Part shown: positions 7,798-16,178 of the stretch, one piece after another
Position numbering within the stretch: position 1 is the stretch's first letter
How the letters are laid out: the number at the start of each line of letters is the position of its first letter
Source: Oceanospirillum sp048268485
GTDB taxonomy: Bacteria; Pseudomonadota; Gammaproteobacteria; Pseudomonadales; Halomonadaceae
DNA length: 64,000 nt
Reading direction: 5' to 3'
Assembly (NCBI GenBank): GCA_048268485.1
Contig: JBLWVL010000011.1
Span: forward strand, 52,803 to 116,802
Program-made: the position numbers and the translations under genes
The notes under the pieces: generated by a model
Told to the model about the DNA's origin: nothing
The model's input: the letters and a program-made list of their open reading frames with translations, nothing else
Database searches by the model: none

Positions 7798-9051
7798 ATG
7801 AATATTCTGATTTTAGGTAGCGGTGTTGTGGGAGTTACCACAGCGTACTATTTGGCAAAACAGGGCCATGAGGTAACCGTTGTTGACCGTCAGGATTCTC
7901 CTGCGATGGAAACCAGTCACGCCAATGCGGGTCAGGTTTCATTTGGTTACTCCACTCCTTGGGCCGCTCCGGGTATTCCCTTTAAAGCGATGAAGTGGCT
8001 GACTCAGACTCATGCACCGCTGAAAATGTCTGCCACGCTGGACCCGTTTCAGTATGCCTGGATGACACAGATGCTGGCTAACTGTACTGAAAGCCGCTAC
8101 GCCGTTAACAAATCCCGTATGGTGCGTGTTTCAGAGTACGCCCGTCTGTCTATCGATGCGCTTCGAGAAGAAACCGGTATCCGCTACGAAGATCGCCAGC
8201 AGGGTCTGACCCAGCTGTTCCGTAACCAGAAGCAGGTTGAAGCGGTTCAGAAAGATATTGCTGTATTGCGTGATTTTGGCGTCGATTTCCAGGAACTGGA
8301 TATGGACGGTGTCCTGCAGTACGAGCCCGCTTTGGGACGCGTTAAAGAGAAGTTTGTGGGTGGTCTGCGCATGGTGGGCGACCAGACTGGTGATTGTTAC
8401 GCGTTTACCAACAAGCTGGCTGATCTCTGTAAAGAGATGGGCGTTAAGTTCCAGTTTGATACCGAGATCCACGGCTTAGAAGATAAAGCCGGTGAGGTGA
8501 CAGGCGTTAAGACTTCCGCCGGTACTCTGACAGCGGATCACTATGTAGTGGCCATGGGCAGTTTCTCCCGCCAGCTGATGAAGCAGGTGGGTATCGATCT
8601 GCCGGTTTACCCGATTAAGGGTTACTCCCTGACCATGCCGATCACTAACTATGATGCGGCACCGGTTTCTACTGTTATGGATGAGACTTACAAAGTAGCA
8701 ATTACCCGTTTTGATGACCGTATTCGTGTGGCGGGTACTGCTGAGCTGTCCGGTTATAACCTTGAGATGCCGCAAAAGCGTCTGGATACTATTTCTATGG
8801 TGGTTTCTGATGTTTTCCCAGAAGGTGGCGATATTGCCAAGGCGGAATACTGGACAGGCCTGCGTCCTATGACGCCGGATGGCACGCCGATTATCGGTAA
8901 AACCAAGTTCAGTAACCTATCGCTGAACACCGGTCATGGCACGCTTGGCTGGACCATGTCCTGTGGTTCTTCCCGTCTGCTGGCGGATCTGATTTCCGGT
9001 AATGAGACCGGTATCGACCCAGCCGATCTGGATGTTGGCCGTTACCACTAA
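7798..9051 (+). CDS. dadA: D-amino acid dehydrogenase, small subunit
   Basis: FAD enzyme that deaminates D-amino acids (mainly D-alanine) to 2-oxo acids and feeds electrons to the respiratory chain. The 417 residues begin with the Rossmann fingerprint ILGSGVVGVTTAYYLAK and end with the LSLNTGHGTLGWTMSCGS block typical of DadA. The start is ATG 7798, because GGAG (7785-7788) lies nine bases before it; an upstream in-frame codon at 7762 would add 12 non-family residues. Followed by ridA and alr, as in the pseudomonad dadA-ridA-dadX order. Confidence 0.93.
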   Translation: MNILILGSGVVGVTTAYYLAKQGHEVTVVDRQDSPAMETSHANAGQVSFGYSTPWAAPGIPFKAMKWLTQTHAPLKMSATLDPFQYAWMTQMLANCTESRYAVNKSRMVRVSEYARLSIDALREETGIRYEDRQQGLTQLFRNQKQVEAVQKDIAVLRDFGVDFQELDMDGVLQYEPALGRVKEKFVGGLRMVGDQTGDCYAFTNKLADLCKEMGVKFQFDTEIHGLEDKAGEVTGVKTSAGTLTADHYVVAMGSFSRQLMKQVGIDLPVYPIKGYSLTMPITNYDAAPVSTVMDETYKVAITRFDDRIRVAGTAELSGYNLEMPQKRLDTISMVVSDVFPEGGDIAKAEYWTGLRPMTPDGTPIIGKTKFSNLSLNTGHGTLGWTMSCGSSRLLADLISGNETGIDPADLDVGRYH

Positions 9052-9149
9052 GATTTTAACTTACGCCGTCCTTTGCCCAGACTGGGACGGTGATATGACT
9101 TCCTGATTTCTTGCACTTGTTGTTCTGCTCTTTCACATATCTTGTGCAC

Positions 9150-9177
9150 AGGCAGGCTCGTAAGCTTGCCTTTTTTT
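9150..9177 (+). terminator. Terminator or attenuator between dadA and ridA
   Basis: GGCAGGC (9151-9157) and GCTTGCC (9164-9170) form a stem with one G-T pair, followed by seven T. It would uncouple ridA from dadA at least partly. Confidence 0.82.
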
Positions 9178-9214
9178 ATAATTAAAAATAACTGCTCAAA
9201 AGAGGCTTTAACCC

Positions 9215-9598
9215 ATGGCAGATAAGAAAATTATCCACTCTGACAACGCTCCGGCTGCAATCGGCCCATACTCTCAGGCTGTGCAGGTTGGTAATCTGGT
9301 GTTTATGTCGGGTCAGATCCCGCTCGACCCAAAAACTATGGAAGTGGTCACTGAGTCTTTTGAAGCGCAGACGGTTCAGGTATTTGAAAACCTGAAAGCG
9401 GTTGCCGAAGCGGCCGGTGGTTCTCTGGAGAATGTGGTTAAGCTGAATATCTATATGCCGGATCTGGGCAACTTCGCTAAGGTAAACGAAGTGATGGAGC
9501 GTTACTTCTCTGCACCTTACCCAGCTCGCGCCGCACTAGGTGTTAAAGAGTTGCCAAAAGGTGTGGATGTGGAAGTTGAAGGCATTCTGGCGCTTTAA
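9215..9598 (+). CDS. ridA: RidA enamine/imine deaminase
   Basis: A 127-residue YjgF/YER057c/UK114 protein that hydrolyses reactive 2-aminoacrylate and imino acids to 2-oxo acids and ammonia. The N-terminal APAAIGPYSQAVQVGNLVFMSGQ and C-terminal PARAALGVKELPKGVDVEVE carry the active-site region, including the conserved Arg. Between dadA and alr its likely job is to clear the 2-iminopropionate made by DadA (inference, consistent with the family chemistry). Confidence 0.93.
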   Translation: MADKKIIHSDNAPAAIGPYSQAVQVGNLVFMSGQIPLDPKTMEVVTESFEAQTVQVFENLKAVAEAAGGSLENVVKLNIYMPDLGNFAKVNEVMERYFSAPYPARAALGVKELPKGVDVEVEGILAL

Positions 9599-9621
9599 TT
9601 CGTCATAGTTGTATCAACGCA

Positions 9622-9717
9622 GTACCTTCCGGCGCTGCGGTTCAGAGCTGTTTGCGCTAGACTGCGGCGCCGGTACAAAGACATTGTTTGTATTAGTACG
9701 TTTTTTGTAATTCGTAC
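9622..9717. repeat. Nested inverted repeats in the ridA-alr spacer
   Basis: CCGGCGC (9629-9635) pairs with GCGCCGG (9667-9673) across a 31-base loop, and flanking GTAC (9622-9625, 9673-9676) extends it. TACAAA/TTTGTA (9674-9679, 9687-9692) and GTACG/CGTAC (9696-9700, 9713-9717) follow. No T run follows the long stem. This could be an intercistronic RNA structure controlling alr; no function is established. Confidence 0.5.
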
Positions 9718-9833
9718 ATTTTTATATTAGTCGTCGTTTGTGTTCTGTCGGACGGCTCTGATGCTTCCCGAACGTTGTACTGCAAAACCCTATATTAAGA
9801 CCCTCAATATAATAACGAGATGGAGACCTGCAC

Positions 9834-10913
9834 ATGGCGCGGGCTGCGAAAGCTGTAATCGATCTGGCTGCACTGAAACATAACTATCTGCTGGCAAAAG
9901 AACTGGCTCCGGGCCGAAAGGCGGTAGCGATTATCAAGGCCAATGCCTATGGGCATGGTGCGGTGGAAGCAGCGGAATATCTGGCGGATGTTGCCGATGC
10001 ATTTGGCGTCGCCTGTATTGAAGAAGCACTGCAGCTGGTAGAGAACGGTGTTAAGCAGCCCGTGGTTCTGCTGGAAGGCTTCTTTACCGCTGATGAGCTG
10101 GAATCCATTGATAAATATCAGATGATGACCGCTGTTCACAGTGAGTGGCAGCTGGATGCGCTGGAGCAACACACGTTTTCTCAGCCGTTGCCGGTGCTGG
10201 TGAAGTTTGATTCCGGTATGCACCGCCTGGGTTTTGATGCTGAGGGTTTTGCCAAAGCGGTTGAACGCTTGCAACAGCTGGACTACATCTCCGAAGTGAT
10301 CGCCATGACCCACTTTGCCTGTGCCGATGAACTGGAGTGTAATTATACTCAAACTCAGATGGCTAATTTCCATGCTGCCTGTGACCGCTTTGGTCTGCAG
10401 CACTGTATGGCAAACTCCGCTGCAACCCTGCACTGGCCGGAGACCCACGGTGACTGGGTGCGTCCCGGTATTATGCTGTATGGTGCATCTCCGTTGGATC
10501 TGCAGACGGAAAATGCTGCTCGTCTTAAGCCGGTAATGACTTTGAGTTCTGAAATTATCGCTGTTCGTGAACTGCCTGTGGGTGAGCCGATCGGCTATGG
10601 TTGCCGTTTTACCACAGAGCAGCCAACCCGGGTAGGTGTGGTCGCTATGGGCTATGCCGATGGTTATCCTCGCCATGCTATCGACGGTACGCCGGTTGCG
10701 GTAAACGGCAAAATGACCCGTGTGATTGGTAAAGTTTCCATGGATATGATGACGGTTGACCTGACGGATCAGCCGGATGCCAAAATAGGTGATCCGGTAG
10801 AACTGTGGGGAGCTCAGGTGGATATAAACCAGGTTGCTGCCTGTGCCGATACTATCTCTTATACCCTGTTTACCGGTATCACAACCCGTGTGCCTCGTGT
10901 TTACAAGGGGTAG
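9834..10913 (+). CDS. alr: Alanine racemase
   Basis: PLP enzyme interconverting L- and D-alanine, here probably the catabolic (DadX-type) enzyme because it follows dadA and ridA. The 359 residues include the PLP lysine in AIIKANAYGHG (K35), KFDSGMHRLGF, and the second-domain block GYGCRFTT...MGYADGYPRH that holds the catalytic Tyr region. GGAG at 9822-9825, eight bases before the ATG, fixes the start. A strong terminator lies 87 bases past the stop. Confidence 0.93.
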   Translation: MARAAKAVIDLAALKHNYLLAKELAPGRKAVAIIKANAYGHGAVEAAEYLADVADAFGVACIEEALQLVENGVKQPVVLLEGFFTADELESIDKYQMMTAVHSEWQLDALEQHTFSQPLPVLVKFDSGMHRLGFDAEGFAKAVERLQQLDYISEVIAMTHFACADELECNYTQTQMANFHAACDRFGLQHCMANSAATLHWPETHGDWVRPGIMLYGASPLDLQTENAARLKPVMTLSSEIIAVRELPVGEPIGYGCRFTTEQPTRVGVVAMGYADGYPRHAIDGTPVAVNGKMTRVIGKVSMDMMTVDLTDQPDAKIGDPVELWGAQVDINQVAACADTISYTLFTGITTRVPRVYKG

Positions 10914-10999
10914 AGTGTAAGAGCTAGTGTTTATAAGCGTTAGGGGGTTATAAGAATTAGCTGGGGTATTAAGAAATAGCCCACAGGGTTTGCATTATG

Positions 11000-11033
11000 A
11001 AAAGGCTTTCCTGTTTGGCAGGAGAGCCTTTTT
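11000..11033 (+). terminator. Terminator of alr
   Basis: Stem AAGGCTTTCCTG against CAGGAGAGCCTT (one G-T pair) with a 5-base loop and a T tail; A residues on the other side allow bidirectional use with the convergent ligase gene. Confidence 0.9.
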
Positions 11034-11053
11034 AGTTTCACAGGTGAGAATCG

Positions 11054-12007
11054 TTATTTTAACTCCATCGCTTCGTAGTCATCCCGAATACGCATAAAGC
11101 GCGCAAAACGCGGCAGACCGGATGCGGTATGGCCGTTGTATCGGTAGGTGATAATACTGCCAACCGGCGGTGGTGTTTGGCGCTCAAGCCGGTTGAAGCC
11201 GCTGCCGATTTTCATCTCCCGACCATCCTCCAGCCGAACGATCAGTGCTCCCATCATGCCGGTGAATTGCCCCTTTCCTTCGGTATAGCCCAGTACCACT
11301 GCTTCAGCATCTTCATAGAGCTTCACCTTCAGCAGGTCGTCAGATCGACCCACCTGATGCAGGGCGCTGCCTCTGTGCAGCATAAGTCCTTCGGCACCTT
11401 CTTCTGTCAGTTGCTGCAGGTAGTGATCCAGTGCAGCTCTCCCCGGCAGTCTGAACTGTTTTACAGGTTGTAGCCAAGGCAGGTTCACCTCCTGACAGAG
11501 GCTTTCGATACTTTTAACCCGCTGATTGAAAGAAGTGAGTTGATCCGGCAGATCAAAAATCCGGTACTGCACCTCTGCCCAGTCTGCTTCGGTACTTTTC
11601 TCCTGCCGTATCAGCCCTGACACTTCGGCAAAGCGCCCCCGTCCAAGCCAAAGCTCACCATCAAGGGCTGCTTTTGGCAGAGCCTTCTGCATCGACTGAG
11701 GAAGCCTGATTGGGTTACCCTGGCGGGTTTTAAGTTGTTTGCCATCCCAGAAAGCTCTTACACCATCGAGCTTCTCACTGACCCAGTAGTCCTGAATATT
11801 ATCCTGTTGCTGATAGTGCTTAGCTAACATAAGCGGCAAAGGAGAGCTATCGGGAGGGGGAATGAGTGTATTGGCCCAAAGGCCAGAGGGAGCAAACAGA
11901 TAGAGGGAACCCAAACTGAGGATAGCCCGACAGCGTCGGTTCTGTTTAGCTTTTTCGGAATATCTTACAGGAGAGTCAGCCTTGAACAGGTTTCCACCAT
12001 AGTGCAT
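11054..12007 (-). CDS. Periplasmic ATP-dependent DNA ligase (LigE type)
   Basis: A 317-residue minimal ATP-dependent ligase with the adenylation lysine in SEKLDGVRA (K79), motif IIIa YRIFDLP, motif IV EGLMLH and motif V LLKVKLY, followed by an OB-fold half. Residues 22-46 form a basic then hydrophobic stretch ending LWA-NT, a signal-peptide-like cleavage site, so the mature enzyme should be periplasmic. That fits the Lig E group found in naturally competent and other proteobacteria. GGAGGA just before the ATG supports the start. NAD-dependent LigA would be the replicative ligase; this one probably repairs nicks in extracellular or incoming DNA (inference). Confidence 0.85.
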   Translation of the reverse strand: MHYGGNLFKADSPVRYSEKAKQNRRCRAILSLGSLYLFAPSGLWANTLIPPPDSSPLPLMLAKHYQQQDNIQDYWVSEKLDGVRAFWDGKQLKTRQGNPIRLPQSMQKALPKAALDGELWLGRGRFAEVSGLIRQEKSTEADWAEVQYRIFDLPDQLTSFNQRVKSIESLCQEVNLPWLQPVKQFRLPGRAALDHYLQQLTEEGAEGLMLHRGSALHQVGRSDDLLKVKLYEDAEAVVLGYTEGKGQFTGMMGALIVRLEDGREMKIGSGFNRLERQTPPPVGSIITYRYNGHTASGLPRFARFMRIRDDYEAMELK

Positions 12008-12178
12008 ATCACTTCCTCCTTGAGTGACGTTAACAATGTCTTTTAAATTTAGATAACAACCTGTTTAAGTGCAAGTGTTGACGGTATTAAAGAAGCCCTG
12101 GCAAAGAAGAAGCCCAGACAACGAAGGGGCACATATTGCTGCAGGCCTGATCCGTTCTCGTTGGGCTATAACATGTCC

Positions 12179-12457
12179 TTAATGAATCAGATACTCGACT
12201 AACCCATACACAATGATAAGCCAGGCGATAATGGGGTTAAACGTCAGTCGCCAGATAGTAGCTTTGGGCTCAAAACCAACGCCATGGATAAACCCTGCGC
12301 TGATCGCCCACATAAACAGGGTGAACAGGCCGTGATCTACCTCATGGATAGATTCTGCAATCAGGCGGGGATAAGCCGTCAGTACAACGCTGATAATGAT
12401 GGCGCTGATAAGTGATAGCGCTTGTGTCCAGCGGGCTTTAGGGTAAGGAATTATCAT
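12179..12457 (-). CDS. ybgE: cyd operon protein YbgE
   Basis: A 92-residue membrane protein with three hydrophobic segments. The segment HGLFTLFMWAISAGFIHGVG matches the core of E. coli YbgE (WHGLLLMWAVCAGVIHGVGF). It is last in the cytochrome bd operon. I chose ATG 12457, which has AGGA upstream, over a longer reading frame from 12574 whose first 39 codons overlap cydX and do not resemble the family. The role of YbgE is unclear; it accompanies bd oxidase. Confidence 0.85.
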   Translation of the reverse strand: MIIPYPKARWTQALSLISAIIISVVLTAYPRLIAESIHEVDHGLFTLFMWAISAGFIHGVGFEPKATIWRLTFNPIIAWLIIVYGLVEYLIH

Positions 12458-12542
12458 TGCAGCAGTTCCTAAGAAGAAGGAAGCGTTTTTGAATTTGAAA
12501 AAGCCAGCATCTGGTATTGTGATGCTGGCTAAAGAAACGGTG

Positions 12543-12662
12543 TCAGCCTTGTGGCTGATCGTTATCCAGGTCAAAATCAGGATCTGACTCTAGCCACATC
12601 GCATTGATAATGCCGAATGAGATCGCCAGTAATACACCCAGAATCCAGGCAAAATACCACAT
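12543..12662 (-). CDS. cydX: Cytochrome bd small subunit CydX
   Basis: A 39-residue protein beginning MWYFAWILGVLLA, with a single membrane helix and the FGIINAMWLE motif of CydX, then an acidic tail. CydX is needed for assembly and heme stability of cytochrome bd. AGGAG lies about eight bases before the ATG. It sits 87 bases after cydB and before ybgE, the E. coli order. Confidence 0.93.
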   Translation of the reverse strand: MWYFAWILGVLLAISFGIINAMWLESDPDFDLDNDQPQG

Positions 12663-12749
12663 ATCATTTCTCCTAAGAGAGCCGCTTATCTTTCAAAGTC
12701 GGCTCCTCTTGTTTTAGTTGTCCGTCAGGCTCTTTTATAAATACAGAGC

Positions 12750-13889
12750 TTAATAAGCCAGTGGGTTACCATCAATCTGCTTGCTGGTTACCCGGCCCCA
12801 CATCACTTTGTAGGTCCATAGGGTATACAGCAGGATAATGGGTACAAAGATCATAGCGGCGATAAACATGACGTTCAGTGTCAAGTGACTGGAAGCTGCG
12901 TCCCATAGTGTCAGGCTACTATTCGGGTTTGATAGCGAAGGCAGCACAAATGGGAACAGTGAAAAAGCTGCGGTACAGATAATCGCAGTCATCGTAATGC
13001 TATGAGTTGCAAAGGCGAGCCCTGACCGACGTGCTTTTATCAATAGCAGGCTCAGCAAACCGGTTACAAAGGCAATCGCAGGCGCTGCAATCATCCAGCG
13101 ATAGGTTGTGTAGTTTGCCAGCCAGCCATCTTCAACTACGCTGACCTGTTTGCTCAATGGATTGGGTAGTGCATCCTTGGCTGGCATCATATCGATGTGT
13201 AAGCCAGGCAGTCCCTTCAGCAGTACCAAGCCACCTGCGGCAAAAGCTGCGAGCATAATCAACAGCATCAGAATACCGGCACGCCCAGCGCGTTCAGCAA
13301 TTACTTTGTCTGCACGCATCTGAAGCCAGATAGCGCCATGGGCTGCCAGCATCGTCAGGCTGACCACACCGCAAATCAGGGCAAAAGGGTGGAAAAGATC
13401 AAAGAAACTGCCGGTGTAATGTGGGCGCAGGAAATCATCCAGATAGAAATCAACGCCCAATAGCAGATTGCCGAAAGCAACGCCAAATACCAGTGCCGGA
13501 ACTGCGCCACTGATAAACAGACCCCAGTCCCAGGTGCTGCGCCAGCGCGGATCAGCAATTTTGCTGCGATAGTCAAAACCCACCGGACGGAAGAAAAGAG
13601 CAAACAGCACCAGCATCATGGCAAAGTAGAAGCTGGAAAAAGCGACAGCATACACGGCAGGCCAGGCAGCGAAGAGTGCACCGCCCGCAGTGATAAACCA
13701 GACCTGGTTACCATCCCAGTGAGGGCCTACAGTATTGATGATAATGCGTCGTTCTGCGTCATTTTTGCCCAGAAACGGCAGCAGTATGCCTGCTCCCATA
13801 TCGAAGCCATCAGTAATCATAAAGCCGACCAGTAGGACACCAACAAGCACCCACCAGACCAGTTTCAGGGTTTCATAATCCAGAATCAT
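12750..13889 (-). CDS. cydB: Cytochrome bd ubiquinol oxidase subunit II
   Basis: A 379-residue polytopic membrane protein of the CydB family (WWVLVGVLLVGFMITDGFDMGAGILLPF at the N-terminus, the strongest family signature). It pairs with CydA to form the quinol oxidase that reduces oxygen to water at low oxygen. The ATG overlaps the cydA stop by four bases, implying translational coupling. Confidence 0.96.
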   Translation of the reverse strand: MILDYETLKLVWWVLVGVLLVGFMITDGFDMGAGILLPFLGKNDAERRIIINTVGPHWDGNQVWFITAGGALFAAWPAVYAVAFSSFYFAMMLVLFALFFRPVGFDYRSKIADPRWRSTWDWGLFISGAVPALVFGVAFGNLLLGVDFYLDDFLRPHYTGSFFDLFHPFALICGVVSLTMLAAHGAIWLQMRADKVIAERAGRAGILMLLIMLAAFAAGGLVLLKGLPGLHIDMMPAKDALPNPLSKQVSVVEDGWLANYTTYRWMIAAPAIAFVTGLLSLLLIKARRSGLAFATHSITMTAIICTAAFSLFPFVLPSLSNPNSSLTLWDAASSHLTLNVMFIAAMIFVPIILLYTLWTYKVMWGRVTSKQIDGNPLAY

Positions 13890-15493
13890 GCCGCACCTCC
13901 GGCGATTTCAGGTTTGTCTTCTTTATGGGGTGTGCCCTTTGTTGCATCCTGCTCGAAATGGTAGCGACCCGTATGCAGCGCGCTAGGCCCAAGGCGGGCG
14001 TATTTAAACATCAGGAACATCTCAATGACCAACAGCAGGGTATAGAAGGCCACAATAGCGCCAATACTGGTGTAAAGACTGCCTGCATCCAGTGTAGACG
14101 TGCTGAGGTGGGTGGGCAGGATTTCACCAATCGACCAGGGTTGACGGCCGTATTCAGCAACCACCCAACCTGTTTCTGCGGCGATCCAGGGTAGTGGAAG
14201 TGACCAGAGAACAGCTTTCAGGAATCGGCGCTTGCTTTCAAGCTTACGGGTTGCGTTAAAGTAGAAGGCCAACGCAAAGATCAGCAACATGGTAAAGCCG
14301 GAAGCTACCATAATGCGGAAACTCCAGAACAGAGGCGCAACATTAGGAATCGTATCGTGAGCTGCGGCCTGAATTTGCTCTTCAGTGGCATCAACTACGT
14401 TTTCTGTATAGCGTTTCAGTAATAGGCCATACCCCAGATCTTTCTTCACGTCCTCAAAGGCAGCGATGGTTTCCGGGTCGGTTTGGCCTGCGCGTAGCTT
14501 AACCAACAGACCATAGGCGACCATCCCATTACGGATACGCACTTCATGCTCTTTGATCAGGTCTTTGATGCCGGTAACCTCTTCGTCCAGTGAGCGGGTT
14601 GCAATAATGCCCAGTGCATAAGGAATCTTAATGGCGTAATCGGTGGTCTGATTTTCCTGATCTGGGATACCAAACAGTGTGAAGGATGCCGGAGCCGGAT
14701 GGGTGTGCCATTCCGCTTCGATGGCTGCCAGCTTAGTTCTCTGCACGTCACCCAGTTCATAACCGGATTCATCACCCAGGATAATCACCGATAAAATGGA
14801 GGCCAGACCAAAGGCCGATGCGATGGCAAAAGAGCGGCGTGCAAACGGCAGATCCTGCTTTTTCAGTAAATAATAGGCGCTGATACTCAGAACGAACATA
14901 GAACCTGTTACATAGCCTGCTGCCACGGTGTGAACAAATTTCACCTGAGCAACCGGGTTAAACACCAGATCCGCGAAGCTGGTCATCTCCATGCGCATGG
15001 TTTCATAGCTGAACTCGGCACCAACCGGGTTCTGCATCCAGCCGTTGGCGATCAGAATCCATAGTGCAGACAGGTTAGAACCCAGCGCCATCAGGAAAGT
15101 CACCATCAGGTGGCGGCGGGGGGAGAGGCGGTCCCAGCCAAAAAAGAAGAGGCCGATAAAGGTGGACTCCAGGAAGAAGGCCATCAGGCCCTCGATAGCG
15201 AGAGGTGCACCAAAAATATCCCCTACATAATGAGAATAGTAAGCCCAGTTGGTACCAAACTGGAACTCCATGGTGAGACCTGTTGTCACACCCAGAGCAA
15301 AGTTAATACCAAAGAGCTTACCCCAGAATTGCGTCATATCCTTGTAGACCTGCTTACGCGTCATCACATAGACAGACTCCATAATGACCAGCAGGAAAGC
15401 CAGGCCGAGCGTCAGAGGTACAAAGATAAAGTGATACAGTGCGGTAATCGCGAACTGTAACCGGGACAGATCAACAACTTCTTCTGTAATCAT
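13886..15493 (-). CDS. cydA: Cytochrome bd ubiquinol oxidase subunit I
   Basis: A 535-residue subunit carrying hemes b558, b595 and d. Visible are the b595-ligand region ALYHFIFVPL (H21), the b558-ligand region KFVHTVAAGY, and GRQPW near the C-terminus. The long periplasmic quinol loop (about residues 250-385) makes it the E. coli-like long-Q-loop type, not the short CioA type. The start overlaps the upstream cydP stop by four bases. Confidence 0.97.
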   Translation of the reverse strand: MITEEVVDLSRLQFAITALYHFIFVPLTLGLAFLLVIMESVYVMTRKQVYKDMTQFWGKLFGINFALGVTTGLTMEFQFGTNWAYYSHYVGDIFGAPLAIEGLMAFFLESTFIGLFFFGWDRLSPRRHLMVTFLMALGSNLSALWILIANGWMQNPVGAEFSYETMRMEMTSFADLVFNPVAQVKFVHTVAAGYVTGSMFVLSISAYYLLKKQDLPFARRSFAIASAFGLASILSVIILGDESGYELGDVQRTKLAAIEAEWHTHPAPASFTLFGIPDQENQTTDYAIKIPYALGIIATRSLDEEVTGIKDLIKEHEVRIRNGMVAYGLLVKLRAGQTDPETIAAFEDVKKDLGYGLLLKRYTENVVDATEEQIQAAAHDTIPNVAPLFWSFRIMVASGFTMLLIFALAFYFNATRKLESKRRFLKAVLWSLPLPWIAAETGWVVAEYGRQPWSIGEILPTHLSTSTLDAGSLYTSIGAIVAFYTLLLVIEMFLMFKYARLGPSALHTGRYHFEQDATKGTPHKEDKPEIAGGAA

Positions 15494-15828
15494 GGTGTTT
15501 CCTGTTGTATGGAGGCCGCTGTTTCTGAGGTAGCGGCCTTTGTCAGGTTTTCTCCGGATACCTTAAAGTGAATCGCAGATTCGTTGGTATTTCCTTGGGG
15601 AGGATTCGGAGCGGGTAGTTGAGAGTTAAGCAGGCGAGTGCTGACATCGCTGCCATCAACGGCAGTAGCAGAAGGAACAATAAAGTTCACAATGCCATAG
15701 AGCAGAGCCAGCTTTATCAGTAGTACGATGCTGAGTTCCCGTACCAGTTTTTGTCGGGCAAACAAAGATGTTTTCCAGCGTTGACTGAAAACCCGCTTTG
15801 TTTGCTCAAACAGCATGTTCGATTGCAT
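15490..15828 (-). CDS. cydP: CydP-type putative cytochrome bd small subunit
   Basis: The core RELSIVLLIKLALLYGIVNF, a single membrane helix, matches the CydP family of small proteins encoded next to bd oxidases. Here it is first in the operon and overlaps cydA by four bases. The frame is open to 15933, but the predicted -12 box is at 15937-15938, so transcription would begin near 15925 and that codon cannot be used. I prefer ATG 15828 (AGGTGAG upstream); 15852 is possible. The C-terminal 55 residues are polar and Ala/Ser/Thr-rich and probably periplasmic. Confidence 0.7.
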   Translation of the reverse strand: MQSNMLFEQTKRVFSQRWKTSLFARQKLVRELSIVLLIKLALLYGIVNFIVPSATAVDGSDVSTRLLNSQLPAPNPPQGNTNESAIHFKVSGENLTKAATSETAASIQQETP

Positions 15829-15936
15829 AACCTTCTCACCTGCAGTTGCCATTAACGATAACTCGTCTTTGGATAGGGTAAAATGTTGTTTCAATGATAG
15901 TGCACAGCCTAAGACAGGCTTGTGACTTATCACTAA

Positions 15937-15951
15937 GCAAGGTATATGCCC
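15937..15951 (-). promoter_or_regulatory. Sigma-54 (-24/-12) promoter of the cyd operon
   Basis: Read on the minus strand the site is GGGCATATACCTTGC: GG, ten bases, GC, with GGCA at -24 and TTGC followed by T at -12, as in the RpoN consensus. It points at cydP-cydA and lies beside a divergent sigma-54 activator gene. Confidence 0.75.
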
Positions 15952-16022
15952 GTTTTTGGTTTTTATAACTTTTTGTTTTTAATGGATTTTTTTGTTTTTT
16001 GGGCGATTGTTTATTTTTGTTG

Positions 16023-16067
16023 TTGTCAATTATGACAATTTTTAGGCAAAAGCGTCATAATTGTCAT
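16023..16067. promoter_or_regulatory. Two putative enhancer (UAS) dyads for the sigma-54 activator
   Basis: Site 1 TTGTCAATTATGACAA (16023-16038) is a palindrome with an ATTA centre. Site 2 (16053-16067), read on the minus strand, is ATGACAATTATGACG and shares CAATTATGAC with site 1. They lie 75-115 bases upstream of the -24 element of the cyd promoter, the usual place for bacterial enhancer-binding protein sites, and 111-156 bases before the activator's own start. Confidence 0.65.
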
Positions 16068-16178
16068 TAATGAGCAGAGTGCTGAAACGACAGATCAAGC
16101 CGAATAAGCCGATCAGCGGCGCTGGACTATCAGGATAATGCCTGTTTCGCAGATCAATTTTGCTTTTCAGGAGGTGTT

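Noticed and set aside
9804..10676. 290-codon minus-strand frame inside alr
   Set aside because: Alanine racemase motifs on the plus strand are decisive; the reverse frame shows no domain.
15829..15933. Long N-terminal extension of CydP up to 15933
   Set aside because: It would begin upstream of the transcription start expected from the sigma-54 promoter, and the added residues do not look like the family.
16023..16038. NorR-type identity for the sigma-54 activator and its sites
   Set aside because: NorR sites have GT-N7-AC spacing and NorR has a GAF domain; here the spacing is N8 and the sensor is a Cys-rich PAS domain.
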